This document shows, piece by piece, positions 38,307 to 49,260 of a stretch of DNA of 64,000 bases. The position numbers and the translations under genes were made by a program. The notes beneath the pieces are model-generated. The model was not told the origin of the DNA, did not search any database, and saw only the letters and a program-made list of their open reading frames with translations. Every line of letters begins with the position of its first letter. Position 1 is the stretch's first letter. This DNA is from Seriola aureovittata. Lineage: Eukaryota; Chordata; Actinopteri; Carangiformes; Carangidae. The stretch spans positions 7,328,712 through 7,392,711 of the forward strand of contig NC_079374.1 of assembly GCF_021018895.1 (NCBI RefSeq), given 5' to 3'.

Positions 38307-39458
38307 TCAGTTACATGGCAGCCATGTTGGAATGTTCTGGTTAGCCACATAATAGTTGCTGAAGTTGTGGTCTCGGACGTAAGGCGCTGGCTGATAGTAG
38401 CAGGTGACGCAGGACGCGTCTGGGATGGCGTTCTGCTCTGCCAGCACTCGGAAGGCCATCAGCGAGATGAGGTGGAGGGTCTGCCGCCGCTCGTGGCCCA
38501 TGAGGCACACCGTGCTCTCGTTGACCACTCGCCGCAGGATCATGAGGTAGTCATACTTGCTCTTCTCCTCACCTATAAAGTGGCTCTGGAGGTAGGCCTC
38601 CACCTTGCGCTGCTGCTCACCAATGTCTGGAAAGTCAATGAAGAAGCGTGAACACATGTACCGCTCCAGGCCCTTGAACTCCTCCTCGCTGGCAGGCCGA
38701 AAGTCCCGCACCAGCAGATTGCAGTATTTCAGCAGACCGCCGCCTCGGATCTCCTCAGGCCGCTTGGTGTCAATGAGCTTGTTCCGCAGGTGGCTCAGTG
38801 CCATGTTGAAGTCCCCGTACATGCTCTCCCCACTCACAGTGGGGTGAAATGCCTGTGACATGGGCGTCTGTGCCAGCTCGTAGTAGGCCAGCATGGAGTC
38901 CAGCACTATCTGAAAGGAGTCCACACTGAACTCAAACTGCCGGCGTATTGAGTCCACAAACTTCAGCTCCACATTGCGGCCATTATTATTGGAGAGGGAG
39001 ATGAGGCTCCAGCGGTCCTGTTCTGTGTTGACCTTCACGAGCTTCTGGACGTAAGCCTCTTTCAGAGTCATGGGTGTAATTTTCTCTTTGTTCACACCCT
39101 CAGGCAGAAAGTCCAGCAGGGTACCCAGCACCACATCTTTAATGAGCCTGAACTCTGCCTCATGTGGCAGGTCCACCCTGAAGATGACGTCCAGATCCTT
39201 ATAGCTCCATCCAATATCCTGGACCAGCACATGGCTGGCTGTAGAGCCATTGAGCCGTATGTCCTTTACTCTAATGCCACTCAGCTCTAGGCGTGAGCGC
39301 ACCCATGCCACAATGTCTTTCAGGCGCACCTCTAAGGTAGGGAAGTTCCCCCGTCCATGAACAGGCACAACCTCTGTCAGGACTTCATTAAGCCGGCTCA
39401 CCTGCTCCCAGGACAGAACACTGACAGAACAGCTCTTTGATACCTCCTTGTTGTCCAT
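38307..39458 (-). CDS. tent5c: TENT5-family poly(A) polymerase, TENT5C-like
   Basis: This is a complete 383-residue non-canonical poly(A) polymerase of the TENT5 (FAM46) family. These enzymes add A tails to selected mRNAs in the cytoplasm, notably those made at the endoplasmic reticulum. Visible in order: [10 protein letters not shown] (34-43), the nucleotidyltransferase GS at 71-72, the catalytic pair in KDLDVIF (D88, D90), the third acidic residue in VELKFVD (E164), then [49 protein letters not shown] and the family ending TWLPCN. Length fits TENT5C (391 in human) rather than the longer TENT5A. The coding part in one exon, the C-type wording of many blocks ([17 protein letters not shown]) and the nearby man1a2 favour TENT5C. 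The ATG has A at -3 and G at +4, and an in-frame TAA lies seven codons upstream. Confidence 0.95.
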   Translation of the reverse strand: MDNKEVSKSCSVSVLSWEQVSRLNEVLTEVVPVHGRGNFPTLEVRLKDIVAWVRSRLELSGIRVKDIRLNGSTASHVLVQDIGWSYKDLDVIFRVDLPHEAEFRLIKDVVLGTLLDFLPEGVNKEKITPMTLKEAYVQKLVKVNTEQDRWSLISLSNNNGRNVELKFVDSIRRQFEFSVDSFQIVLDSMLAYYELAQTPMSQAFHPTVSGESMYGDFNMALSHLRNKLIDTKRPEEIRGGGLLKYCNLLVRDFRPASEEEFKGLERYMCSRFFIDFPDIGEQQRKVEAYLQSHFIGEEKSKYDYLMILRRVVNESTVCLMGHERRQTLHLISLMAFRVLAEQNAIPDASCVTCYYQPAPYVRDHNFSNYYVANQNIPTWLPCN

Positions 39459-39478
39459 CTTCTCACAAAGTTCAGATT

Positions 39479-39505
39479 AACTAAAATGGTAAGAGAGAAA
39501 ATGAT
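39479..39505 (-). other. tent5c: Splice acceptor before the tent5c coding exon
   Basis: On the minus strand a pyrimidine tract (tttctctcttaccattttag) ends in AG at 39482..39481. The exon then starts at 39480, 22 bases before the ATG. This implies at least one non-coding 5' exon, as in mammalian TENT5C, where the whole reading frame sits in the last exon. Confidence 0.75.
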
Positions 39506-39616
39506 GATGATGATATTTAAAGCAAACCAAACAAACCCTACAGAATCAGACAATTTTTAATCTATTTTCTTTCTTATCAATAAAAAACACTGAATGACTT
39601 AATTGTATCAGTAAAT

Positions 39617-39890
39617 CAGGGCTGTGACTAACACTTTTTTTTAACATTGACTAATTTGTTGATTAATCATCAAGTTGTTTGGTTAATAAAATGTTAGAAT
39701 ATTGTGAAAAATCTCAACCCAAAATTCCCAGAGCTCGAGGAGACATCTGTAGACGTCCCAAAGATATTAACTAAACTATCATAGGCATTAACATTTGGGT
39801 CTTAAAATGTCTCAAGACATTGATCAATTATCAAAATAGATGCTGATTATTGATTGACTATTAAATGAATAGAAGCAGAATAAATACAAT
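39617..39890 (+). mobile_element. hAT-like MITE in the tent5c 5' intron
   Basis: It begins cagggctgtgactaacac and proceeds through ttgttgattaatcatcaag, ttggttaataaaatgttaga, ccaaagatattaac and attatcaaaatagatgctga. This follows a very common percomorph element that starts cagggctgcaactaacg. The right terminus is eroded, so the end is approximate. Confidence 0.65.
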
Positions 39891-40064
39891 TCTAATATCG
39901 ATTCGATGAATAAATATTTGTAATAAATTAGTACAACTGCCTTGCCAGCGTTAAAATATCTGTTGAAACAGCGGCAGCATCAGGACCCCATTCAGCACGA
40001 GCGGGGCAGAATACGAGCACGAGACAACCTGCTCGCTCTCAGTAAAGGGCAGAGCGCGTGAGGC

Positions 40065-40100
40065 TTCTAGAACAGCACACCGCGCGAGCTTGCCTTTTAT
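40065..40100 (-). promoter_or_regulatory. Candidate TATA-type promoter in a CpG-rich patch
   Basis: On the minus strand ataaaagg (40100..40093) resembles a TATA box. About 25 bases downstream is ttctagaa (40072..40065), an inverted pair matching a heat-shock-element core. The surrounding 39970..40170 is CpG-rich. It could start a short tent5c transcript; no good donor was found directly after it. Confidence 0.3.
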
Positions 40101-40279
40101 TCCAGAACCGCTGAGACACAAACACCGGGCTAGCTTAAAGTGCTCGGAACCCGGCGTTTTCCTACATAAATAAGCACATCCGAGATTAACACGACAAGTT
40201 ACACACACTTCACTAAAACACCAGCAGTAATTATTTGCTCCAGCTGACTTATCAATTTACCCATGATAGGCAACATTTG

Positions 40280-40400
40280 CTCTTACCTTTAACGTTACTT
40301 CGTGCTAGCCGTTGTTAAAACTAGTACCAGTCTGGACTTTAAACCAACTCCTGTTTCCGTTACGCTACCTAGATAACGTTACGTTTGACTCAATATCATC
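40280..40400 (-). other. tent5c: Candidate tent5c 5' exon with consensus donor
   Basis: On the minus strand ...cgttaaag is followed by gtaagag, a near-ideal donor with the exon ending at 40287. Spliced to 39480 this would remove an ~800-base intron. The exon start is unknown. Confidence 0.4.
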
Positions 40401-40810
40401 CATATGGCAAAGAATCCCTCAGTAAAGTCAGTAAAGTTACGTAAGTAAACATATGTTAAGAACGAAGTTAAAACAATCTATGTAACGTTAAAGTGTCCTA
40501 ACTGATATCACGCTTTTGAATCATGGCTGCGGCTTGGGTAAACTTAAATTTAGCGAAACTAAATTAGCGTTACTTTCCAAACTACGGAGTAAAAGCACGG
40601 TTTCCATAGACAGAAATAGCTAAATGATGGATGAAAGCAGTACATACGTTTCCAAAAGTGAGCTCTGAAAGCATTCAAGATCCGAAAAAGAAGACGTTAA
40701 CTTGGCATTCGTGCAGACGCATCCACATAATCCACAGCCTGAGAGAGAAGACACAGCCACCGCTTAAAACAAACTGTTTAAACCACTCTCGCTGCTGAGG
40801 ACACGCCTGC

Positions 40811-40816
40811 TTTATA
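40811..40816 (-). promoter_or_regulatory. tent5c: TATA box candidate for tent5c
   Basis: TATAAA in the context ctgtataaagcaggc on the minus strand, about 1.35 kb before the tent5c ATG. A start about 30 bases on would fall near 40785 and could feed the donor at 40287 or another. No coding sequence lies between this box and tent5c. Confidence 0.45.
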
Positions 40817-40964
40817 CAGCCGAAGTACAACCCACTGAAACAGATGCACAGCCGTGACATGACACAGTCCCTCTATCTATGTAACGTCACTTTTACGTTA
40901 TAAAAGTACAATATTAATGATTTTACTAATTTTATGATAAATAAAACACACACACATTATATAT

Positions 40965-41089
40965 TTACCTGAAACTCCAACTTTCATCGTCAACGGTTCA
41001 CACAGTGGTAAAATCGTCGAGTTTGATTGTACCAATGCGCCCAGCAAAGCGTCTGATTGGTCGACGAGGTTTTTGCGTTGCTAGGTGAC
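40965..41089. promoter_or_regulatory. Distal promoter candidate: CCAAT pair and X-box
   Basis: A CCAAT at 41032..41036 on the plus strand faces an ATTGG (CCAAT on the minus strand) at 41056..41060. Just beyond, 41077..41089 reads gttgctaggtgac, a full match to the RFX X-box pattern RYYNYY-N-RRNRAC. On the minus strand a donor (gtttcag then gtaaat) follows at about 40969. Together this resembles a promoter with a first exon, possibly an upstream start for tent5c; a plus-strand transcript is not excluded. Confidence 0.4.
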
Positions 41090-41090
41090 C

Positions 41091-43567
41091 AGGAGTGTCT
41101 CCGGGCACGTTCTGTGGGACTGAAGCTGTTCAAAAGCAGCAGTTAATCTGGTTGTCAAAAAGATTCAACCTCAATAACTTTAAACTGTCCCGTGACTTTA
41201 CTCTTATTTTTGTTGTCCCAAAATCTCTACAACTATATATAATATATATATATATAAAGTTTTGCTTTTGGTAAAATTTCAAACTTGAATACTTGCTAGT
41301 TTACCCTAGTTTTCAATGAAAAAAATTCAAATTCAAAATGTTTCGGTTTTTCGACTGTTGGTCAGTGGTGAAAATGTCTAACAAACTTGCGGCTAATCAA
41401 ACTGTGTAGACAGAAATTATATTTAATTTTACTAATTTGGGAGACTCTATGGAATAAACCTGGGGATATTAATGGTAAATATTAATTCATTATCAATTGA
41501 AAATGCATCAATAACAATGATAGAAGAAATACCTCTCACTATAAGGCAGCACAGCTCAACACACCTTCAAAAAGCACTTATGAACTGAACCTTATATCTC
41601 ATATGATCAGGCACTAGTTTTTATCTAGGTGTAAACGAGCAGCTGACTGTACTGTACAGTATCCATATGACTTCCATTCATCTGTAACACCCTCACTTAC
41701 GACATAGGTTGGGGCTGTAATGGGGCTGTGTTAAGGAAAGCGCCTCAGTTGATGGTCCTAACATTTAGTACTTATTTTTTCAGGGAGTGATAATCTGACT
41801 GAATGCCAGTTCCAAAGCAGGGGAATTGTCCCCCTGATTTCTATGGAAGAAAGTTCATTTCATTAGAACAGATAAAAAAAATTGCTCAAAATGTGTTTTA
41901 TGCATCAATTCTACACGGACTGAAAGCACAGCTGCATTGCAGAAGCCCCTTTTGACAAACTATGGAAGTTAGTTCTTCCTTCACTAACTGACTGAGAGGT
42001 GTATTCATGTGAATTATGCAAGGAAACTACGAAATGTATTAGTGGTGGTTCTTTGGAAAGTAAAACACAGACATAAACCACAGAGTCCCCCCTGCAACAT
42101 TAAGAGCTTGTTGCCTTGTAAAGGTGATTTTATTTGGAAACAAATACCTCTTTGTGAAAATGACAAACACACAAAATGGTGTGAAAAGTATTGACTCAGT
42201 ATAACCCAAACAGAGTAATACATTGTGTGATCTCAAAGGCAAAATGGTGGCTTTACTTCCAAAAACTATTTAATTTTATATTGTGAAATCGCAATATTGT
42301 CATTGTCATCTTACTGTCTCTTACTTGCTTTACCCTCACCTCCACGTTCTCACAACATTGTTGCAGAGGCTGTTTTTGTCAGGACCAAAAAACATATTTG
42401 CAACACAACACAACACAAAGCCTCACATTTGATTCAGATGCTACAATAAGTGCAGGATGTTTTAATCTCCATGTGACATGGACAGTCTATCAGCTGTACA
42501 TCTGGCCTATGATGACCTACTCTTAAATAGTTCAGTGGGACTCATCAATCATTCAACTTTTATTTGTTTGTTTGTTTTTGTTGTTGAGAGTTAATCACTG
42601 TGCTAACTGTCCTTTCTGTGTAACTGTCCAAATGTGTTTTCTGCTTGACTAGAAGACATGATGACACATGTTTCGATAGCTGCAGGAAACATACACATCA
42701 GTAAGTGAGCCAGCGAGGAGCGGCACTGGGAGTTACAGCGAACAGATGTGTCGAGACGCAGTTTCTCAAGTAAGAGCTTTTTTTCCTTCTCTCTGCTGTA
42801 TCAGTGGAGGGGAAAACAACGAGGTGATGAGACCATTGATCACCAGTGTGGAGCCTGAGGCATGTCAGCTGTACAGTTGTGGTTTAATGCATTTGTGTGG
42901 GGGCAGCCCCTGGGGGAGCGAGATATACTTCATCTCAGTGTTGGCAAGTCAGCAGCAGCGCTGATAGGAAACTAGTAGACCAGAGAGGGGATTCCCTCCC
43001 TGTGTGTGTGTGTGTGTCTGTGTGTGTGTGTGTGTGTGTGTGTCGGCATCATATTCTCACTCAAATCTAATGTTAAACTGAAATTTAGAGAAGTGACATG
43101 AAGCTTTTACTCTGTCATCATAAGAAACTCAAGTAGAGACACCTATGAGGGACTGGAGACAGATCCTGATACTCACAGTATTTAATATTTATGAAGAAGT
43201 TTTCATTTGAGCAAACATGAGGAAGTGCCGGAAGTGTCAGATGGTGAGGAAGAGAGAGCACATCTGTGTGATGAGGGCTGATGAGATGTGTTTTGTGCAT
43301 ATATATCTAAGTATATTTATACGTTTTTTAGTTGATGAACCAAACAATCATTTCAGTTCAGTTAGTGCGACCAATAAATCCTCTGGGCTGTAACGACCAG
43401 TTTTACCTTGTGTTGTATATATGTGTGTGCTATGTATTCATATGCACAACAAAACAAAACAAAACAATCCTCAGTTTCCAATCTTGGTATCAGCCTCAAA
43501 ACTCCGGTTTCTACACTAAAGTAAACAGACTCACACAGTAGCTGTAAATATGCACATGATGAAAATA
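41091..43567. other. Intergenic with a (TG)n tract
   Basis: No gene recognised. An (AT)n-like stretch lies at 41235..41260 and (TG)n with one interruption at 43001..43043. Open frames such as 42746..42964 have no motif. Confidence 0.5.
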
Positions 43568-43815
43568 CACGAGAGAGAGCGGGTCGTCCACTAATCATAA
43601 GGTCGGTAGTTTGATCCCTGGCCCCTCCAGTTCTCTTGGGCAAGATACTGAACCTCAAATTGCCTCCGATTGGCTGTTCCATCAATGTATGAGTGTGTGT
43701 GTATGGTAGAAGCACTGCGTGATTGTGTGTGTGAGTGGGTGAATGTGGCTTGTAGTGGAAAGGGATTTGAGTGGTTGATGAGACTAGAAAAGCGCTACAT
43801 AAGTGCGGTCCATCA
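43568..43815 (+). mobile_element. tRNA-derived SINE
   Basis: The head gcgggtcgtccactaatcat, aggtcggtagtttgatccct, ggcccctccag carries a decayed tRNA B-box (ggtagtttgatcc). The body has cttgggcaagatactgaacc and the tail gactagaaaagcgctacata followed by agtgcggtccatcatttat. This order is that of a widespread teleost SINE, in plus orientation and nearly full length apart from the A-box side. Confidence 0.8.
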
Positions 43816-44934
43816 TTTATTTTAGAAGTTCAAAAACATCAGGTTATTGATAATGTGACCTCGGTGGCTGATTTGGATAGAATCAAGCTGCATTGTTTAC
43901 AGGCGGATAGACAGATAGGTAAATACTTTATTTATGCACATATAGTATATTTATAGATTAGCTTTGTTGTTATTTTAATACTAGATTTATGATTATTTCC
44001 TGGGATGGACAGAGTATCGCTCAGACCAGACTCATGGTCAGACTGATGTCAGCTGTCAACACATTGCCTCAGTCTGGATGTGTATGACCTTTGACCTCTA
44101 ACCCTGGCTCTTTAACCTCAGTGGACTGTCAGGCTGACAGCACCACAGCTGAGGTAGGGGAGCGGTGCAGTGAATGTGACTGTATTAGTGACTGTTTTTC
44201 CCACCCACTTAAACAAATGTGTTGTCAGTGGTAGTAGCTGTGTGCTTTTACCACTGTTACCTGTGGGACTGAGAAACTCAGCGTTGATTCAGAAAACATA
44301 TGGGTCTAGAGTCTGAGTGTTATAAGTGTAGAACTGTTTGAATTCAATAAACAAGACCCTGCCTGGTACGCCAGATTCCCAAATTCACTTTATAATCCTA
44401 TATATAGTTGTCAAAACTACCACTCACAAATCACCTTAAAGACCATTTAGTAACTAGTCTGGAGCTTTCAGTCATGTTACATGAGTTCACCCAGTTGTCA
44501 GGGAAAGGCAGATTATGGTTTATAAGAATCTCCAGTTACGATGACAATTGGCAAAGAGCACGACTGAAAGCTCCAGAACAGATACGACTGTTTTGTCAGC
44601 TGCTGTTTCAAACATCAAAAATGAACTGTGGACCTCATCCTATATTTACTGTAGGTGTAACTACGCTGTGTGATTGTGTTGATGTGTTGTTGTACTGTAT
44701 GCGGTAGAGGTATTAAATGATGCTGCTGTGGTACAGTGATGTGTTCACCTGAGTGCAAGTGAACTTTTAGACCTCAATCTAAACTAAAAGATGTCCTGCT
44801 GTAGAACAGAAGACAGAGAATCTTTGCTTCATCTGCTCAGAGTTCTCTCTGTCAGTATGTACAGTATAATTTATCATTTAATATGGATGATTTTTCCACT
44901 ATGACACAATGGAAATCCACTGCACTGCCGCACC
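43816..44934. other. Intergenic with a 15-bp inverted repeat
   Basis: No gene recognised. ctggagctttcagtc at 44459..44473 and its exact complement at 44562..44576 enclose 88 bases, perhaps the ends of a small unclassified element. Confidence 0.5.
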
Positions 44935-45112
44935 TGGTCTCTAACTTCCTCTCAGGTGCTCCAATTCACCCAGGGTGTTGGACTGGTGTTGAAACCAGGG
45001 CTCTGTGCAGGCCACATAAAGTTTTTCCACACCAAACCATTCTCTTTATGGACCTGGCTTTGTGTATGGAGGCACCGTCATGCTGAAACAGGAAAAGGCC
45101 AAACACAAACTG
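44935..45112 (-). pseudogene. Tc1 transposase remnant
   Basis: On the minus strand from about 45112 the translation reads FLFQHDGASIHKARSIK, the second catalytic-Asp region of Tc1 transposases. It is followed out of frame by sequence corresponding to the VEELDWPAQSPDLNP part (ggcctgcacagagccctg). The frame is broken, with no start and no inverted termini nearby. The apparent plus-strand frame 44883..45177 is its antisense. Confidence 0.7.
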
Positions 45113-46925
45113 TGACTAAGAATTTGGAAACACACTATTGTATAAGTAGCAGTACTGATAGCATCCTGTGCATTTAAAATTTTAGGTATTAATTTCAATA
45201 AGAAAAAAAGCATGTAAAGCAGAAAATAAATTTGAAAATTATGCAAGCACTTAGCAGCAAGGAGGAAAACACACCCTCAGCAGATGTTATTACTGTAAAT
45301 CTACTGTATCGGTCAAAGAGTTTAATGGAAGAGTTATTATTTTAATGGCTTCCGCTGCGTGTGGAAGCGGAATAAAAGGACCAAGCAGATCTGGCCAGCT
45401 CAATGTCTCCGAAAATATTATCACAATGTTTTAAAATCGCCATAAATTCCATGTGCATGAAAATACCGTAAGTGTTTCCTAACATGATGATGACATAAAG
45501 GAGGCTCGAGTAGATAGAGGGAGATGTGGTCTGACATAGAGTGTGTGTAGCAGAAAGTAAGGGTTACGCTTATGTGCAACAGGTTTGATTTCAAGATTTC
45601 TGTTCTAATGAAGGCGTTATTGCATCATGAGATTCCATCAGTTGCCTTATCAAGCAACAGATGTTTCAAAATATTATTCCTCATCACATCACACTGTATG
45701 TATCTGTTCACATCACGTTGTCAGTATGTGGATAGGTTTACTCACTTAACAAAATGTAATGAAAACCATAACATGGGGGCACCAAGCATGTTTGATGCTG
45801 AGATAAAATACCCTCAATAGGTCTGTTCACGCAAAGGAACATTTTTTTTCAGATTTTGAGATATCTTTTTGTTGTGCTGCTTAACCTGGATAATCCACAG
45901 AACATGGAATTCAACAGTTTTCATAGGGACCATTTCTAAAGAGATGTCAATGGCTAATTTTCAATTGGCACTGTTACATACTGTGAGTGCCGCCTGCAAC
46001 AGTCCATGCTCCTCAGTTGTACTGGGGTGGAGGTGCACATCTCAAAACCACATCAGACAAAATTCAAACTACCCGCAAGGCAAAATACCACTGGATGTTT
46101 AGTCGGGAAACACATTTGGGAGAACTGGTCCTTTAATAACTTAGTGACTGTATAATGAGAGGCAGCAGAGGTTTAGAGGGAGGACGGATGGAGCAACAGA
46201 CACAAAGATAACTAGAGACTGAGACTGAGGACGTGGTGGGTTAGTTACTGCTAACAGGAAAGCACCTACACAGAAATAACAGTGTTGGGAACTACAGACA
46301 GTTTATTATGTGCTTCTGAAGAGTTACTCCCCTACAACTGGGAGAGATCAGCTGCCTGGTAAATAGGCTACACTCTGAGTTATGAGCTGTTCTCTGGAAA
46401 AAAAAAGCATCGAGGCTGGATTTCCAATAATATGGTAACATTTCCTAAATCCACAGAGCATTTTCTTTGGGAATGAAACCGGCTGGAATGTTGGACTTTT
46501 ATTGTGAAGTGCAGTTTAGTTTTCCAGAATTTTAAACACACACACAAACTAACTGGTTTTGCTATACTTGTGAGGTCTAACTATTATATACTTGTATATT
46601 TGCCACCACTTTTTGATAAGGCACCATCTAAAAAGGCTTTATAAAGCTTGGTATTGTTAGTGGTCAATAAACCATTTACTAATGCTTTACACATCAGTTA
46701 TAAGGAATTAACGACAGTCTTTGGGTTGCCAGGTTCAGGGGGAAATCCTCATTCAGCTTGACACTTTACAAGACAATTAACAAAGGGTAATGACTTTCTC
46801 CCGTTAAATGTTGAAATATCATTAATAATAGGTAATCCATTAATTAATCATTATTAATTAATTAAAGCTAAATAGACCAAAGTATTGCGCAGGATTTTCC
46901 CAAAAGGTTGTTTTTATTAATGGCT
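45113..46925. other. Intergenic, nothing recognised
   Basis: No gene recognised. A TTAATTAA-rich patch at about 46830..46865 is palindromic low-complexity sequence. Confidence 0.45.
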
Positions 46926-47130
46926 TATAATTACCTTGACTGAGGAGGTTATGTTTTCACCCGTGTCTCTTTGTTGGTTGGTTGGTTGGTTGATTGATTA
47001 GTTGGTTAGTTTGGTTTGGTTGGTTGGTTGGTTGATTAGGTTTGGGTGAGTAGGTGGGTCAGTCAGTGCAGGATTTATGCAAAAAGCGATGAAACGTTTT
47101 GCAACAAACTTGGTGGGGGATGGGACATTT
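46926..47130 (+). repeat. Dispersed repeat with (GGTT)n expansion
   Basis: ggaggttatgttttcacccg, tgtctctttgttggttggtt and aaacttggtgggggatggga give the order of a common repeat. Its tggttggt core is expanded into an irregular GGTT tract at 46972..47036. Confidence 0.6.
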
Positions 47131-49032
47131 TTTTGATGACTTTCCTTAACGTTGGAGGATAGAGCTTTTAACATTTCGTCAATTCCTCAGGAAATGTTTG
47201 GATCTTGATTTGAGAAATCAGACATATTTATGGTGTTGACATCTATGAGTACAGTAATGATACAATTTGGTTTATCAACCAAACCTAAACATAAACCAAA
47301 CCTTAACCTGAAAAACCAAAATTGCCCAGTGTTTTCTAAGACAACGTTCAACACTGTTCATTTCTGATTGAATTTAGTGATTTCCATCACCCCCTGTTGC
47401 AAGGATTATGTTGACAAAACAAAACCGTCCTGTTTATTAGGTGTAATGTTAGATGTTTGTGCCGGACCATCTGCTTACAGACTGTGAAAACATCTAATAT
47501 GTGTGGAACAGCTCCCCTCTGGCACCCTGAATAAAGTATCTGAGCTGACGACAGAAGGTAATCATCATGCTCTTGTTAAGGGATGAACGCCCACAAGTTT
47601 GTGAGGTCTGCAGTTTCTGTCTACCTGAACCGAGTGTGTGTGTGTGTGTGTGTGTGCGTGTGTGTTTGTGTTCATCCTGCTGTGCAGCTGGAAGTCTGCC
47701 ACCTGCTTCTCTGAGGCGCCGTGCCATCTGAGGAGTGACTCAGTGTGTCCAGGCCACGGCTGGGTAAGCAGCACTGGCCATTAACACATTAAACACACAA
47801 TGAGACACACAATCACAATCGATTTGCATGTACGTGGATACACATATTGTTCCCATGTAAGCAAACAGACTGACACATAAGAGTGCCATTAAAGGTTCCA
47901 CTACGTCTGTTGATGAAAGTATTTGCTAATCTTCTCAGAATGACTGAGTGCTGCGGTTAAAAGCCCTGTGCTTCGTGTGACATCACTCTGTTGTAGGTTA
48001 TCAGAGGGCACATTACCCACTTCAACATATGCACATTATTACTTGATTGAGCCTCATCTGGAAGTCAAATGCAGCCCAATGAGTGGAGCTGGCTGGGGCA
48101 CTTTTACAATGCTCCAGACTGGAGATGAAAAGAAAAAGTTTCCCCCTCTTCCTCTCTTCAACAGTGATTTATATCGTCCTGCAGAGTCACTTCCCAAATA
48201 ATTTATTATATGCATAAAAGAATAATAAAAAGGAGTTTTTGGGCTGACTCAACTGTGGAAAGAGATTTGAATGTAACTTGGTGTTCTTCCCCATAGCACG
48301 AAAGATTTTTCTATGCAATGGTCTATGAGACATTTTAGGCCAGTGGAAGGAAACCCTGTCTGTCTGCTGACAGTGGTCAGTGAAAGAGTGGTTGTTGAAA
48401 CCACAGCGATCCAGACGGAGAGAGAAATTCAACAGTTTAGGATAGAAGATTCAAAGAGAGAATGTGACAGAGAGAAAAACATTTTCAGCAGATGAAATTT
48501 TAACGAGTGATGGACTGAAAATCTCCAGGAAAGAGACACCAAGCTCAAGTGGACGCAAGATGCGAGATGACAGATCTTCTGATGGTTTCCTTCTATCTGT
48601 AAAGCTGTTCAGAACAGTCCGTCTGCCCGTTGGCGGACAGACCATGTTTACTTCAACAAACCCCCAAACAATCAGTTTTTCCAATAACCTCACTCTGTCT
48701 GGACAACAGAGAGGGATTTGTCCCCACATTAGATTGACTCAGCACACTCCACTTTTTGTTCTATTTTTAAAAATTAGAACATCAAGAGCAGAGTGGAAGA
48801 TCAAGAGCACAGTGGAAACAGGACTGCGACTCAGTTTTAGTTCAGTTAAATCAAACTGAGATGAAACAGGCACTAGAGAATTCAGAATTCATTCCTTATT
48901 AAGTTATCAATGATATCAATAAATGTGTGTTTTGCTATTTTCTATCACCAAAATAAACTTGGTGAAGACTGTATGACTTTTGGTTTATCAGAGACGGCAC
49001 AAAATTTCATACTCATGCACCTCATGGTGGCT
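47131..49032. other. Intergenic with a TG tract
   Basis: (TG)n lies at 47633..47670. Overlapping open frames on both strands at 48187..48859 reach 131 codons without recognisable motifs. No gene is called. Confidence 0.45.
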
Positions 49033-49260
49033 GCTCTAGTCCAATAGTTCTCAAAATGGGTCCGAGGACTCCCAGGGGTCCTTGGGGGTCCCCAGCAAAA
49101 AGGGGAATAATTAATTTTCACTATAATTCCATCCATAAGTAGCACAATGACAGAATGTACGATTACTCAGGTCATCTGGTTCAAAAACTTTGTCTAATAA
49201 AAGATCTTTCCAGATGGGGTCTGTTGTCTAAACATGAAAAAGTTTGAGAACTGCTCCAGT
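49033..49260. mobile_element. hAT-like MITE with near-intact target duplication
   Basis: Inverted termini agttctcaaa (left, from about 49045) and tttgagaact (right, to 49250) enclose ~205 bases. Direct repeats gctctagtcc (49033..49042) and gctccagtcc (49251..49260) flank them with one mismatch, consistent with an 8-10 bp target duplication. No coding capacity. The terminus type (cag..gttctcaaa) is typical of hAT non-autonomous elements. Confidence 0.75.

Noticed and set aside
38223..38651. 142-codon plus-strand open frame over tent5c
   Set aside because: Antisense shadow of the conserved tent5c coding sequence.
43590..43630. Functional tRNA gene
   Set aside because: Only a decayed B-box is present and the rest matches a SINE body and tail; there is no cloverleaf.
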